From Paraphysomonas bandaiensis (taxonomy: Eukaryota; Chrysophyceae): DNA of 64,000 bases. The stretch lies in NCBI GenBank assembly GCA_965644295.1, contig CBFFRP010000291.1, forward strand, positions 62,001 through 126,000, in the 5' to 3' direction. Under the pieces are notes generated by a model, which saw only the letters and a program-made list of their open reading frames with translations, was not told where the DNA came from and made no database searches. The first letter of the stretch is position 1, and every line of letters begins with the position of its first letter. Shown here piece after piece: positions 46,661-57,817 of this stretch. A program made the position numbers and the translations under genes.

Positions 46661-47772
46661 TTATTTATCTTTTCTTTCGGACTTACATTTTGCAATAATC
46701 GCCATAACAATATCATCGTCAACAACAATGTTTCCGTCACCTTCTTCGCTGTCACAGTCACTGCCGTCTTCTTCACTGCTATACTCCGCTCCACTGGCAT
46801 AGTCATCCCCGTCATCATCGTCATCCTCCTCAACGTCCTCGTTGTCTGCATTCATATACTGTACGCAATAATCATCTTCTGGATCATTGCCATCCCAGTT
46901 GAACTTATAACAGATACCTTCCACATCCAGCACGCGATTTTTGAATTCCTGAAGGAGAGCATTGATTCCAGGGCGTGTGAACTCCGCGTCTATGTTAAGT
47001 TCTTCGTTGCTATGGGACAGCAAATGGCGCCAATTAGCGGCAAGTATTCGAATAGCTCTCTCACAATCACCTACGAGTAGAAGATAAGAAAAACCAAACA
47101 AGGATAAAACCCAAATATAACGTTACCTCCTGGGCCGTACATTTCATTATCAGTCATCCAGTAGTCGTATTGATAGATACTGTATGTTAGGCCAAAAAGA
47201 GCATCAAACTGATCCGGCAATGACACTTTCTTCATTGCTTTTCTGATCTCCCTGGGAAGCTCAGCGATCAGCATATTTCCGGAGTCAGTGTTAAACATCA
47301 TGCACCCCCGCTGTCCCCCGGTAGCAAACTTGGTTGCTCGTCGCAAAGCTTTTTCGCGGTTTTCAGTTATTATTATACGCCGGAGTGACAAAACTTGCTC
47401 CTCTGTTAACTCCTCATCTTCGTCACTACTGCTGCTCTCCGTACTGTCACTGTCATCTCTATCTATCCCAACAATCAGGCAGCTACCTAGAGCTAATAGC
47501 ATGTCATGAGTCAGTCAATACGCTCATACTCATAAGGGCCTATACATACCAGAGCATGAGGCTATCGTCTCCTCTAATAGTTTAAAATGTTCATCTTTAA
47601 ATGACAAGTGAGGTGTTGAGCATTCATTCTGTTGATTTCCATTATTATCAACGTGTTCACTAGTCTTTGAATGATCGTTCAGTGATATCGTCTGATCAGT
47701 GTCGTCATTCACTCCATTATTATCTACAGATATGCGTGGTTTCTTCTGAGGCTGGTCACAACTATCGGACAT
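46661..47772 (-). CDS. Unidentified acidic protein, 332 aa
   Basis: Three exons (47550-47772, 47127-47492, 46661-47070) join in phase with good splice sites. I do not recognise the family. The N-terminus is polar (PQKKPRIS basic patch, then Asp/Asn/Ser-rich). A folded core covers about residues 75-270: ALGSCLIVGIDRDD, an acidic Ser/Asp/Glu run, EEQVLSLRRIIITENREKAL, LPDQFDALFGLTYSIYQYDY, WMTDNEMYGPGG and AIRILAANWRHLL. The last 70 residues are strongly acidic (EDVEEDDDDDGDDY) and end in basic CKSERKDK. Clean phase-conserving exons make it a real gene. The acidic tail is of the kind seen in chaperones and chromatin or ribosome-biogenesis factors, but that is only suggestive. Confidence 0.75.
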
Positions 47773-48249
47773 ATCGTCTACCAATCCCTTGTGGCTATTT
47801 GGATGAAATCATTAGCATGAATAGTAAAACACTTTGTAAAGTATGGTGGATGTGTATATGACTGATAGTGAGTGTATGTATACGATATCTAGATACAGCA
47901 GCACACACAGAACATCCAGCATGATCGTCATCCAAATTTGTGGGTACATACTTCGCTCTAGACTTCAATTTCTCTGTAGTCCTGTAGTCCTGTAGTCCAC
48001 TATGTTCAGCTATTCTAAACATATGTACGTACGTAGTATGTTTGTGTATAGAGGGTCGTACAGAGTGCGGAGCCTTCAGCAGATAGGGACATATGGAGAA
48101 CATGGATGTGTACATACATGTTTAACAGAGGCACATATGTTTCGACCTAATTTTGCTTATCATAAAAATAATAATGAATAACAGGACATACCTCTCAATC
48201 ATAATGATATCTGATCTCTCTCTGATAGACTCTGTGTGCCATAGAGTGT
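47773..48249. other. Divergent promoter region
   Basis: Shared by the acidic-protein gene (minus) and the glycosyltransferase (plus). It contains GATACAGCAGCACACAC at about 47892, a near match to the recurrent element, 121 bp from the 47772 ATG, and TACGTACGTA-type DNA at 48025-48035. Confidence 0.5.
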
Positions 48250-49551
48250 ATGCGGCTATCAAGAGACTTCAGATCCCTCCGGACACATAAACACAGTCAC
48301 TCTGGTAAGACTAGATATAGAAGATCACAGTCAAGATTATGGACATGGATATTAATAACGTTTTGTTCGATACCATTTACGTTTGTGGTATACTGCATTG
48401 CGATCCATAACATCGATCAGATCATGCGGTGGTTACAGATCACTTCGATAGATGGATTTCCTGTTGCTGTGGATGTCAACACAGCGCTCTATCATATCTT
48501 TCCAGGTGCAGATTTGTCACCTGTATCACTAGTAGATTCAGTACAAGTCAGTTCAGTGGATGATGATCTCTTATTCAATGAGAGCGTTTTATATAAATAT
48601 ATAAATTTTCGGCACAAAATCAACGATGAGACTGTGGCTGGTATGAACGAGAGGCAGCTTGCTCTCGTTCGACGTCCTTTACGTGCATTTGAGCTGTTTG
48701 ACTGGGTAATATGGGACCCCAAGCACGGTCCGATTAAAATGCCACGTGGCAAACCTCCACGACATGTTCTGGTGTATAGTGGTGGATTAGTTGAATTCAC
48801 GAGGTACTTTTATTCTGGCGGACCGTCGTTATTACCTGCTCTACAGCAAAACGAAACCCGTAGTATTGTTTTTGCTGGAGAAGACACTCACCTCACAAAG
48901 GACTGGTTGCATTCTCGAATATACCCTTTGTTTCAACAGAAGAAATTCAGCCACTTCTGGTTCGAGGCAAAAGATAAAGACATACGAAGCATTTTTCCTT
49001 TCCCCCCGAAATTTAATGTGCGTACTATTCCTGTTGGACTGGTCAGTAGCTACGTGATCCGTGCGGGATTGCAAAACGTCCAGCGGGCAATCGACATGTC
49101 TGATAACATGTCGAAGGGCAAGCTGCTCTGTGCTGCATGGGGGGCTATGCATCCTAGGTTAGATTCCATACTTTCCCATCGATCTAGTCTACTGTCGTTT
49201 CTGAAAAACAATTCTAATTGGGTAACTAGATCCAGCTGGCCAATTACAGAATCGTGGATGCAGATTTCGAATTGTCATTTTCTTATTTGCCCCCCTGGGC
49301 AAGGTATTCAGACTGCCCGAGTGACAGAGAGTTGGCTTGTCCGGACAGTACCCATCACTATTGATTTGCCTGCCTTCCGCGACCTACGCGATATGGGATT
49401 TCCACTTATCCTTGTGAAGAGTTGGAGTGATATTACTCTTGATAACGTCAAGAAGTGGGCGAATGAGTCGTCATCTATTGATTGGATACACGTGAGGGAG
49501 ATGTTAACATTCGATCATATCATGAGAAGAATAATGGGTGAATTTGATTAA
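48250..49551 (+). CDS. Type II membrane glycosyltransferase, exostosin-like
   Basis: Single exon, 433 residues. A basic cytoplasmic N-terminus (about 30 residues) is followed by one membrane segment, TWILITFCSIPFTFVVYCIA, then a luminal domain, the Golgi type II layout. The catalytic half holds HFLICPPGQGIQTARVTESW, then VPITIDLPAFRDL and FPLILVKSWSDITLDNV. This matches the 'PPG.G.DTHR.WE.L..G..P.V' nucleotide-sugar block and terminal 'W.DIT' of exostosin-like/GT47-type enzymes. Here the usual DTHR reads QTAR, a notable change. The sugar and acceptor cannot be told. The upstream LVYSGGLVEFTRYFYSGG and IVFAGEDTHLTKDWLHSR segments fit the N-terminal subdomain. Confidence 0.75.
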   Translation: MRLSRDFRSLRTHKHSHSGKTRYRRSQSRLWTWILITFCSIPFTFVVYCIAIHNIDQIMRWLQITSIDGFPVAVDVNTALYHIFPGADLSPVSLVDSVQVSSVDDDLLFNESVLYKYINFRHKINDETVAGMNERQLALVRRPLRAFELFDWVIWDPKHGPIKMPRGKPPRHVLVYSGGLVEFTRYFYSGGPSLLPALQQNETRSIVFAGEDTHLTKDWLHSRIYPLFQQKKFSHFWFEAKDKDIRSIFPFPPKFNVRTIPVGLVSSYVIRAGLQNVQRAIDMSDNMSKGKLLCAAWGAMHPRLDSILSHRSSLLSFLKNNSNWVTRSSWPITESWMQISNCHFLICPPGQGIQTARVTESWLVRTVPITIDLPAFRDLRDMGFPLILVKSWSDITLDNVKKWANESSSIDWIHVREMLTFDHIMRRIMGEFD

Positions 49552-51261
49552 GTATAGAAGATTATGTGGCGTACCCATTAAGATCACATGACAACGAGAT
49601 TGTCAAGCTAAGATTCTAATATATGTTCCATATCGATTTGCATAATACATATACATATGTATGTATCAGGCTTGCGTAATAATTTATTGGTTTTGAAAAT
49701 GTTAGTTGCAAATATTATTCGTAAATGTTGCTAATTAATTGACTGGCTTTCTTATATAGTATCTTGTAGACGCTTGGATGTATATGCACAGTCACTGTAT
49801 CATTTTATTAATCATAATGTGTGACAGTATTAGGGTCAGTGTACACTTTAATCTCTGAATTCAAGAGTAATATTCATCAAATATCGTTGGTAGAGAGCAA
49901 ACTGAGCATTGTAGCTTCACAAGTGGCAAGAGATTGCTACAGAATTATTTTATGCAATATACTATTCAGCTGCCAGACTGCTCAATAGCCAGTGATTGAT
50001 CATATATATATGCAAATATACTTGCATGCATATGAGTGCAATGATGAAACTGATTATCCATGATGAATAGATCTATCAATTTAGAAGATGTAGCCACTGA
50101 TTCATTGGTTGATTGTAGTCAATAACAGTTTGGTAGGGACAAGCTATCATAATTAAATGACCACGAAAAAATTCGACAATTACGACCATAAAGTTCGAAT
50201 AAGCGCTAACATCAATAACCAGACATGGAACTGAATCAAGTGATAACCATCTGAACCAGAACTCTGACCATCTGAAAGACATATAATAGGAGCTCTACTT
50301 CAATCTACGGATGTACTATGAAACATTGATGAGTCCTCTATAGAGGCCCTTTAGTTCCCAATATCAATAAAAATTTCAACTGTTACATCAAACTATTTAA
50401 AACATCAGCTGTATCAAATGTTACTGATATGGTTAATATGTTCCATGGATGTATACGCTTTAATGGTGATCTATCAAAATGGTTTGGAACTCCTCAGCAG
50501 CATCAACAACAACCTCAGCAACAGCAAGGTGGTATAACTCCTCAACAATACAGGTCTAGATAAGCATGTAAGTTAAATGCATGCAATGAAGGCCATGTTT
50601 CTTACACGTATTTGTTATAATGCTTACTATACAGAGACAGGACTATTAGCCAAGGGCCAGATATCTATCAGGTATGATGTAATGGCGTCACGAAGGCCAT
50701 TGTCAACTATAGTTGAATGTCTGCATATCTAGATAGATTTGCATGTTCCAAATAGAGGCAGTGATTGTCCACGACAAAAACAACAACGGCACTGTGTACA
50801 GTATTATAGTATAAAATAGATGATTTTTATGGAAATTTACTATTTTCAGATCCGCCCTCTACGAAATTTCTGATTTTGAGAGAGGTAAAATGGATGAAAG
50901 TTCTGGAAAAAAAGGATTTTTCCACCCCAATTCTAGAGTCCATTTTTCAGTGTATACAAGACTGGTTTGCTGAAAATTTGGGAGGTGCAAGTACACAGTA
51001 CTGTACGGGGAATAGTACAGTCCAGTTCTGTCGTAAATTTCTTTAGGTGTATGCCGGTATGGGCATATACGGTATACGGTATCTACTAGAGTGTATTATG
51101 ACAGAGCGAGAGGGTTCCTACAGCAGAAGGGTTCATGAAGGGGGTGTTTCTGTGACCTGTTTCTACATACACATACATATACTGGACATATACATACATA
51201 CAGTATGAACTCGACATCACTCTATTCATATTATTATCATATGAAATAAACCACCTGAATT
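49552..51261. other. Spacer with dispersed repeat and BspA-like fragment
   Basis: A repeat at 49668-49845 is similar to 45385-45660. A coding relic at 50332-50563 is listed separately. A/T-run blocks lie at 50830-50970, before the 51262 gene, along with TACATA-rich DNA at 51165-51200. Confidence 0.55.
50332..50563 (+). pseudogene. BspA-like (DUF285) repeat fragment
   Basis: An open frame without a clear start contains AVSNVTDMVNMFHGCIRFNG then DLSKWFGTP, matching the BspA/DUF285 repeat (VTNM..MF.GC..FN.DLS.W). A Gln-rich tail (PQQHQQQPQQQQGG) and a TAA stop follow. Only one repeat remains, and no upstream exon was found. It is either the last exon of an unseen gene or a relic. Confidence 0.4.
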
Positions 51262-53664
51262 ATGAAAACAATTCTATTATTCATTTCTATCGCTCTTGTG
51301 TGGTCACAGGATGAAGATTACCCCTCAGACATGGAGCGGTTTCCTATTGTTCGGCCAGATAACGTGCCTAGTTTTCTCAAGCAATTTCATCATTTAATGC
51401 CTCGTAATGAAGCTTCTAATCGTGGAAATATCGCACCTATGCGTCCAGAGAGAGAGGGAGTGAGGACAATGGATAGGCCTAGATCAGGTCCAGCTGCAAC
51501 TGACTTCCGCACTGATACTGTACCAGTGAACACTTTGAAGAGCCTCAGGTCTCTTGGGGGGTTCTCTCAGGTGGCTGATATTATCGCTAAAACCCATCGT
51601 GTTGCTTCCGAAATCACGAAACCCTATGTTGATCCCAATTCCAAATATGATATGCCTCCGTCCGATGTAGCTGTTGTTGAAGAACCAGCTGTTGATGTCG
51701 AACCTGTGATGGAGGACAATCAGCCGGAGGGTGACATTGAGCCTGCTGTTGATGTCGAACTTGTGACAGGGGACAGTCAGTCGGAGGGTGACATTGAACC
51801 TGACGTTATTCCCGCCGACTCTACTCTTGATGAGCTGCCCGAAGAACCTGCCGATGCCCCTGAAGGACCTCCAGAACCTCGCCCGATGGCGAAACCCACT
51901 CCCAAGTTGAAGCCGTCCCCGAAGGCAAAGCCTGCACCAGTGTCCTCCGTCGGGGATGGGCCCAGCAGTATTTCAGTGCCTAAAGTGAAGCCCACTCCTG
52001 TAGGGAAGCCAAAACCTATTCCGAAAGAACGTCCAAGGTCGCTGTTATCATTTCTTGGCTTTGGTGGTAAGTATATGTCAAGGATACACATGATATATAC
52101 ATTAGATGTTTTCATATCTGACGCGTATTTTGCAGGCCCAGGTCTTAAACCTTCCCCTAAATCCAAGCCCTCTCCTAAAGCGAAACCCTCTCCTAAAGTG
52201 AAACCGAATCCCGCCCTTTCTGATTCCGTTGCGCGCCCTATTGAAGGAGCTGCGAGCAGCACTGTCTCAGGTGGTAAGCGAGAGAAAACCCTTCGGGCTG
52301 AGATTTCCCTTCTCTCTACCCCCCACTCCGCGGACTATGAAGATGAAGCATACATTGCTGTTTCTACTGTGCAAGACATGTGTTCTAGGGATTATACACA
52401 GATGTGCTCCCCCTATGATAGTTTCATGGCCCCATCTCATGTCTCTCAGTCGAAACCAGGGGCTTTGCGTCCTTCGGAGTTCGATATAGTCCGTCCATCA
52501 CTGTACTATTACACCGTTCATGATGACGATGCTCATTCCTACGACGACGGGAGCTATTACGATGATTTTATAAACGAACGTAGTGATGTACTTACTTGGG
52601 GACCTAATGAGAACAGTATGTTCAATTTAGCCGATGTGATGTTCTCACTCTTCAATGTGCAACCATTTGTGATGTTTGAATTTGCTCCTGCTGGAGATGC
52701 AGAATACAGGCCTGAATCTGGTGTGCTTACTGAAAGCGAATCTACCCAGACTACCCTACGCAAGCTTCAGACGAAGAGTTCACAGTCAGTGCCTGATGAG
52801 TCATTTTTGGGATTTGGCAGTTCGGGAGATAAGTGTTTGCTCGAGCAGTATGATGAGCTCAGCCCTGAATGTCAAAGTGCAATTGACGATGCATTGACAC
52901 TCCGTGAAGAGTACCTCGAAGAAGAGACTACAGGCCATTGCCATGGTGTCTTCGCTGTTCTTCTGGTTGGGCTGGCAATTGTATGCTTATGTGGCTGTGT
53001 AAGACATTCCCAGCGTTCAAAATTGAACAAAACACTCCAGGCGATACACAGCAACGCACAGCTAAAGGAACAGATCGAATCTGCTTCGGGTGTCCCAGTC
53101 CCACCCGTGAGGAATTGTAACGCCCGTAAGTGCGGCCGCCGAGTGGTTCGTGTATTGATTGCACTTGTTGTGAGCTTTCTGTTGGTCCGCTTGGCTGCGC
53201 AGTTTACTCTAATGATTGTCAACAGAATGGTGTATGTTGACGAAGACAACAATGAGGTTGTACCATCTCCTCTCGTGGTTCTACTTGTATTCATATCAAT
53301 GTTACTGTCGGAGTTGATGGTGGTCCTCGCAATCAAGAATATTGTGGAGGCGTGTCGCCAGCGTTCCGCACGTTCCACTACGACACCAGTAAATAATGCC
53401 ACTACCGGTACGAGTACTCCGCCACCCGAAAATTTCAATATGAACCGACTTGTCCCCTCGCTTCCCACATTCACCCGTTCTGTTCGTGTCTCCAATCCGT
53501 TCTCTCGATCGGCTCAATATGAGCCCTTATTGACTGACGAGGAGACGGAGATGGTAGAGTCTAATGTGGTTGCTTCCGCACCTATGGAACACGGTCACCA
53601 TGTTGTATACGTTCCTCCTACGGCAGTAACAGCACAGTCCATGTCTTCCGTTTCCATGCTCTAG
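51262..53664 (+). CDS. Secreted/membrane protein with KPSPK repeats and three C-terminal membrane segments
   Basis: The family is not recognised. The frame is open throughout, but 52067-52135 is a 69-nt GT-AG intron (GGTG|GTAAGT ... TTTTGCAG) that is a multiple of three and stop-free; splicing gives 777 residues, retention 800. The start MKTILLFISIALVWSQ is a signal peptide. The ectodomain is long, with duplicated acidic units (AVDVEPVMEDNQPEGDIEP / AVDVELVTGDSQSEGDIEP), Lys-Pro repeats (KPSPKAKPSPKVKPNP), then an Asp/Tyr-rich stretch. Near residue 550-700 come three hydrophobic segments (GVFAVLLVGLAIVCLCGCV; VLIALVVSFLLVRLAA; PLVVLLVFISMLLSELMVVL) and a Ser/Thr-rich cytoplasmic tail. The Lys/Pro repeats resemble wall or mucin-like sequence, but the function is unknown. 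Confidence 0.8.
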   Translation: MKTILLFISIALVWSQDEDYPSDMERFPIVRPDNVPSFLKQFHHLMPRNEASNRGNIAPMRPEREGVRTMDRPRSGPAATDFRTDTVPVNTLKSLRSLGGFSQVADIIAKTHRVASEITKPYVDPNSKYDMPPSDVAVVEEPAVDVEPVMEDNQPEGDIEPAVDVELVTGDSQSEGDIEPDVIPADSTLDELPEEPADAPEGPPEPRPMAKPTPKLKPSPKAKPAPVSSVGDGPSSISVPKVKPTPVGKPKPIPKERPRSLLSFLGFGGKYMSRIHMIYTLDVFISDAYFAGPGLKPSPKSKPSPKAKPSPKVKPNPALSDSVARPIEGAASSTVSGGKREKTLRAEISLLSTPHSADYEDEAYIAVSTVQDMCSRDYTQMCSPYDSFMAPSHVSQSKPGALRPSEFDIVRPSLYYYTVHDDDAHSYDDGSYYDDFINERSDVLTWGPNENSMFNLADVMFSLFNVQPFVMFEFAPAGDAEYRPESGVLTESESTQTTLRKLQTKSSQSVPDESFLGFGSSGDKCLLEQYDELSPECQSAIDDALTLREEYLEEETTGHCHGVFAVLLVGLAIVCLCGCVRHSQRSKLNKTLQAIHSNAQLKEQIESASGVPVPPVRNCNARKCGRRVVRVLIALVVSFLLVRLAAQFTLMIVNRMVYVDEDNNEVVPSPLVVLLVFISMLLSELMVVLAIKNIVEACRQRSARSTTTPVNNATTGTSTPPPENFNMNRLVPSLPTFTRSVRVSNPFSRSAQYEPLLTDEETEMVESNVVASAPMEHGHHVVYVPPTAVTAQSMSSVSML

Positions 53665-55337
53665 TCGTCTTTTCTGTGCCGTGTGTATTAGAAATGACAT
53701 ACCGACTGGAAGTGAAGATAATTTAAGTACATACGAAGAAAAGGTACGCAGCGGTCTATTTGTAGCTAGGAATATGGAATAAAATTCGTACCGTTGCTTG
53801 GATTTATTTGTAGGAGGAAACAAGTAATGCATAATTATATTAATATTAAAACTGTTCGCCAAAGATCATGAAGCTATTGTTTTTAAAGCTGATGCGGTGT
53901 GTGTTATATTCTTTTTTACTATGAGACCAAGTAAGTATCCGTTTCCGAAGGCGCATCTACCGTGTATGCATTTCACATGATTTATGTACAATTTTCTGTT
54001 TTCCCACTCTCATCTATTCTGTATACCTGTATTGTGTGTAAATATTAAGAAAGTTATATATAACATGAGTTGTAGTAGGTAGGGGAATTACATTCTTCCC
54101 AACAACATTCATACATTTATAAGTCAATAACTAAATTTGACATTGTACTAAATTAAGTAACTTAACTTTAAATAGAACGCATTCTCAATTAATCAAACTT
54201 TACATACACAAGGCATTCATAGCTATGTAAAATGAGGCTGCAGGGTGAATCTCACAGAATCTGCGCGATCTTTATGGCCAGTCAAGATGGTGAACGGGTG
54301 GACGGGTGTGTGACTTTATATATTATATATTATATGGCGTACCAGCGATCCAACACTATTGCCTATTGCTACACTGTCGGAATGGAACAATTGTCATTCG
54401 CTAAATTTATGCCGCCATCAGTAGTAACCAATATTATCTAATCTTAGATAGCCGCAATCTTATACAGCCAAAATAATTTTCGTTTGGCCACAAGCTATTT
54501 TATAGCACATTATTAATTCTCATCACTAATATTATGGGTTGTAATCTTCAAGTAATGACAATCTTTGAATTGCTTATCCATAGACACGATTAACAGTAGA
54601 GAAAATATAATTAGAGACACAGAGCTGTATTAGTATACTTATAGAATACACTAATCTTAGTGTAGCTACGTTGTTGAAGAATTAAAATTAAGTGTTTACA
54701 GTATTTACCAAATTAACACCAATGCAACACACTGGCGAGTTGAGAAATGGGCAGTCTCCTCCATAGTGATAAGGTTTCATTAAGGCCTCAAAGCATTACC
54801 TATTATAGATTAGAATACTACTATGGCCTAATTGTTTCGTAATACGTAGCTATGCGTTGCTTGAGTAGAGAACTGTACTATTCGTTGAATACAATATAGT
54901 CAAGGCACAAGGCTCTATATTGATACTTAAGGATTCCTTGGAAGTCCAGGACAACAATAGAGCAAATGATAGAAAAGAACCTAGTAGAGGTAGATACAAA
55001 CTCCTTTGGAGTCTTTCCTATCTCTTGCTCTTTTCTTTCTTTTCTCATTGTTGTTTTATAAGAGAATGATTACACCTAAAAGACTCCAGCAACATAGAGA
55101 AGAAGGCGATAATATCTATACATAGCCATGAAACTCCTTCTGTATATATCCTTTGAAGGAGAGTGACACAAAACTTAAGCCGTTGTGATATATCACTGTG
55201 TTTATATTTTTGAAAGTTTCGTTTTTGGTTCTATGAAATTCACTGTACAATCGAAGTTTTTTTATATATTGCAGAAGTATGCTATTTTATATCACAGTAA
55301 GTTTATATAGCAGTCAATAGAGCTGTTAGTTAATCAT

Positions 55338-55795
55338 ATCATGAATATAATATTCTATTCATCCGGTCATTCAAGGTCACAATGAAGTAAGTGCAGTACG
55401 ATACAGCGTTGTGTTGTATTAAATGCATATATCCAGCTCTATATAAAGAAATAAGCCCGTGTTGGGTACATTAATTGTATACAATGTACGAAGGTGTACA
55501 CAATGAAGTGATTAGTGATGACAGTGAGAGTGATGACTATATAGCGTACATCAATTAGCACTGTGATGACTTTAGAGTAATGACTGTAATGTGTAGCTAC
55601 TATTGTTGTTGTTTGATGCGGTGTGCATATAATATATGAACTATGCAGTATAGAGCTGTTGCAGGTTCCCCAGCGCTTATTATGAATATGATCTTCTATT
55701 CATCCGTCATTTAAGATCACAATGATGGATGTGATATATAATACAGTGCTGTGTTGTATTAAAGGCATATATCCAGCTCAAGCTCCTGTGTTGAA
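55338..55795. repeat. Degenerate direct repeat
   Basis: 55338-55450 and 55679-55795 share TTCTATTCATCCG, GTGTTGTATTAAA and GCATATATCCAGCTC in the same order, with mismatches and indels. Confidence 0.75.
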
Positions 55796-56015
55796 TATAT
55801 TGTACATGCATACGAGACATTAGAGAGTGTGAATAGCATCGTGCTAACCGTCCGAGTGATCACTGTGTTGTGTATGTGTCCAATGAAGAGCATCTTCATG
55901 CTTGACGGTTGGAGTGATCTGTAGGATACTCCCAAAACCTAGGGTTTTTATAGAAATACATAGTTTTATGAGACTATACAGACTTTAAACTGCTAATATT
56001 GTAAAAAGAGTGTGA

Positions 56016-56023
56016 TACTGCTG
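56016..56023 (+). promoter_or_regulatory. TACTGCTG element upstream of ankyrin gene
   Basis: TACTGCTGTATATA, 188-195 bp before the ATG at 56211, with a half-match (TAGCAGTC) at about 56042. Function inferred. Confidence 0.4.
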
Positions 56024-56210
56024 TATATATATGTACCTGTATAGCAGTCGTACATGTCCATCTTCAGCTGTCCATATGTACAGTATTGGAGTACACCATA
56101 CACATATACAGTGTACGTCTCTATAGGCAGCTCTGTACTGGAATGTTCCTATCAGGCCAGCAGCTCCAGCATATAGACACCATCTCAACACACATTCAAT
56201 TAACCACACT

Positions 56211-57817
56211 ATGAAACCCTTATCACAAGAATCATTACATCTACTGGAGAGAAACGGCATATCCCCTGTCCCCACCGACAACAGCGACTCATCAGATGCC
56301 ATTAAGGGTCTCATTAACCTCATATTCCAGAGCATAAAGTAAGCTGTATATCTCACTATATATATACATTATAACTCTATTACAGAGCCTTACGAGAGTT
56401 AAATGAGTCAGAGTATCAATCGAGTGCAATGGATATGGGTAGAATGGTATTATCTAACCTCACAGGGAGTGCCAGTGCTCTAGTGAGAGAGATGGTTAAT
56501 GAGACCATTGATACCGACCCTCTCAGCTGTCCCGCTCATGGTCATATGGAACTCATTTCGTTTGGATCTGGTAGACATGCTCATTTACTGGATAGTGTCT
56601 TTAAAGTACGCAATCAAAAGAAGATCTTATGCCGCACGTGCAGCCGCGGTTCTTTGGGTAGCGATTTGAAGTTTTACTACTGTCCTAGCTGTCATTATGT
56701 GCGGTGTATATTCTGTAATCCACCCCCTAACATAGCTTGGGAGCCGATACAAGCGCTACTGGAGGCATGTCCAAGCTCGATAGGGAAGATATTTCCTGGT
56801 GGACGACTTCTGTTGCACGAGATCGCCGCACGTGATTGGGAGACCACAGCCCTCCGTACTTGTTTGCGGGTATATACTTCGGGTTGTATGATGTCGGACC
56901 AAGATGGGGAGCTCCCCCTGCATTGGGCATGTACCAGTGGTAGTAGTCTGAGTGCAGTGGAGGCGCTAGTATCAGCGTATCCTGAGAGCGTTCGCTTGGC
57001 CAATCAGGAGGGAAAATTGCCTCTCCACATGGCTGTGGAACGACGCAGTACTGAAGTAGCACTATTCTTAGCTGACAAATACCTGGAGGGTTGTTCCAAG
57101 AGTGATGGTCTGGGGTGGATACCATTGCACTACGCGGTCAATAGTCAGCCGGAACCAGTGCCGGAGTTACTTCGGCGACTTCTGGATGCCTATCCAAAAG
57201 GTGCAGAGCAACCCACCAATCAAGGTTTTTTTCCCCTGCACCTGTACGTCAGGAACAGAACTTCGCCAGCAATATGGGTGCTACGACTTCTCCTTGAGAA
57301 ATTTCCATTCGCCGCATTTGTGACAACTGGAGACCAAGATGAGCTTCCCTTGCACGTAGTGGCCTCCAGAGATCCCCCCAGTCCTGAGGCTGTCGCTGTT
57401 CTTGTGGATATCAACCCGGAAGGATGTCTACAGAGTTCCGCTCAGACCGCCTGGAGCGATGCTGCTACGCCCCTATCGATTGCGCTCTCTTTGGCAACGG
57501 GAAAAAATAGGGGTATGGGACAGGTCGCAACACGAGAAGAAGAGTACTGGCAAGTAGTACGACTGATGCTGCTGCCGAATCGCAGACATGATCGCGACAC
57601 ATTGCAACACAGTAATTGGATGGTGCGCCGATGGGTACTTCTTTATTCTCTCCGGCTTTTTAAAACGTGTCAGTCTGAAACAAAGTCTCAGTCACCTTTA
57701 AGTAGTCAAGCGCTGTGCAAAATAAATACCGACCCAGGCACTGTGGCGTTCTTGTTTCTTGCAGAGAGTTATGGGAGCTGTTATCCTGCTTGGCGGAGTA
57801 TTATTCAGTATTTGTAG
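56211..57817 (+). CDS. Ankyrin-repeat protein with N-terminal Cys-rich (zinc) module
   Basis: Two exons (56211-56338, 56386-57817) give 519 residues; the first exon supplies the ATG and joins in phase. A helical N-terminus of about 100 residues is followed by a Cys/His module with CRTC, CPSC and CIFC pairs plus an upstream CPAHGH (about residues 88-155), probably binding zinc. At least five ankyrin units follow in the 'LPLH' style: GELPLHWACTSG, GKLPLHMAVERR, GWIPLHYAVNSQ, GFFPLHLYVRN and DELPLHVVASR, with AYP/KFP helix ends typical of stramenopile ankyrin proteins. The C-terminal 120 residues are unassigned. Likely a protein-interaction scaffold; no enzyme domain seen. Confidence 0.88.

Larger units (their letters stand above)
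53665..56210. other. Long AT-rich spacer
   Basis: No gene supported. It holds 54232-54430 (loosely similar to 38280-38480), small hairpins near 55000-55160 (CTCCTTTGGAG) and the duplicated segment at 55338-55795. Confidence 0.5.
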
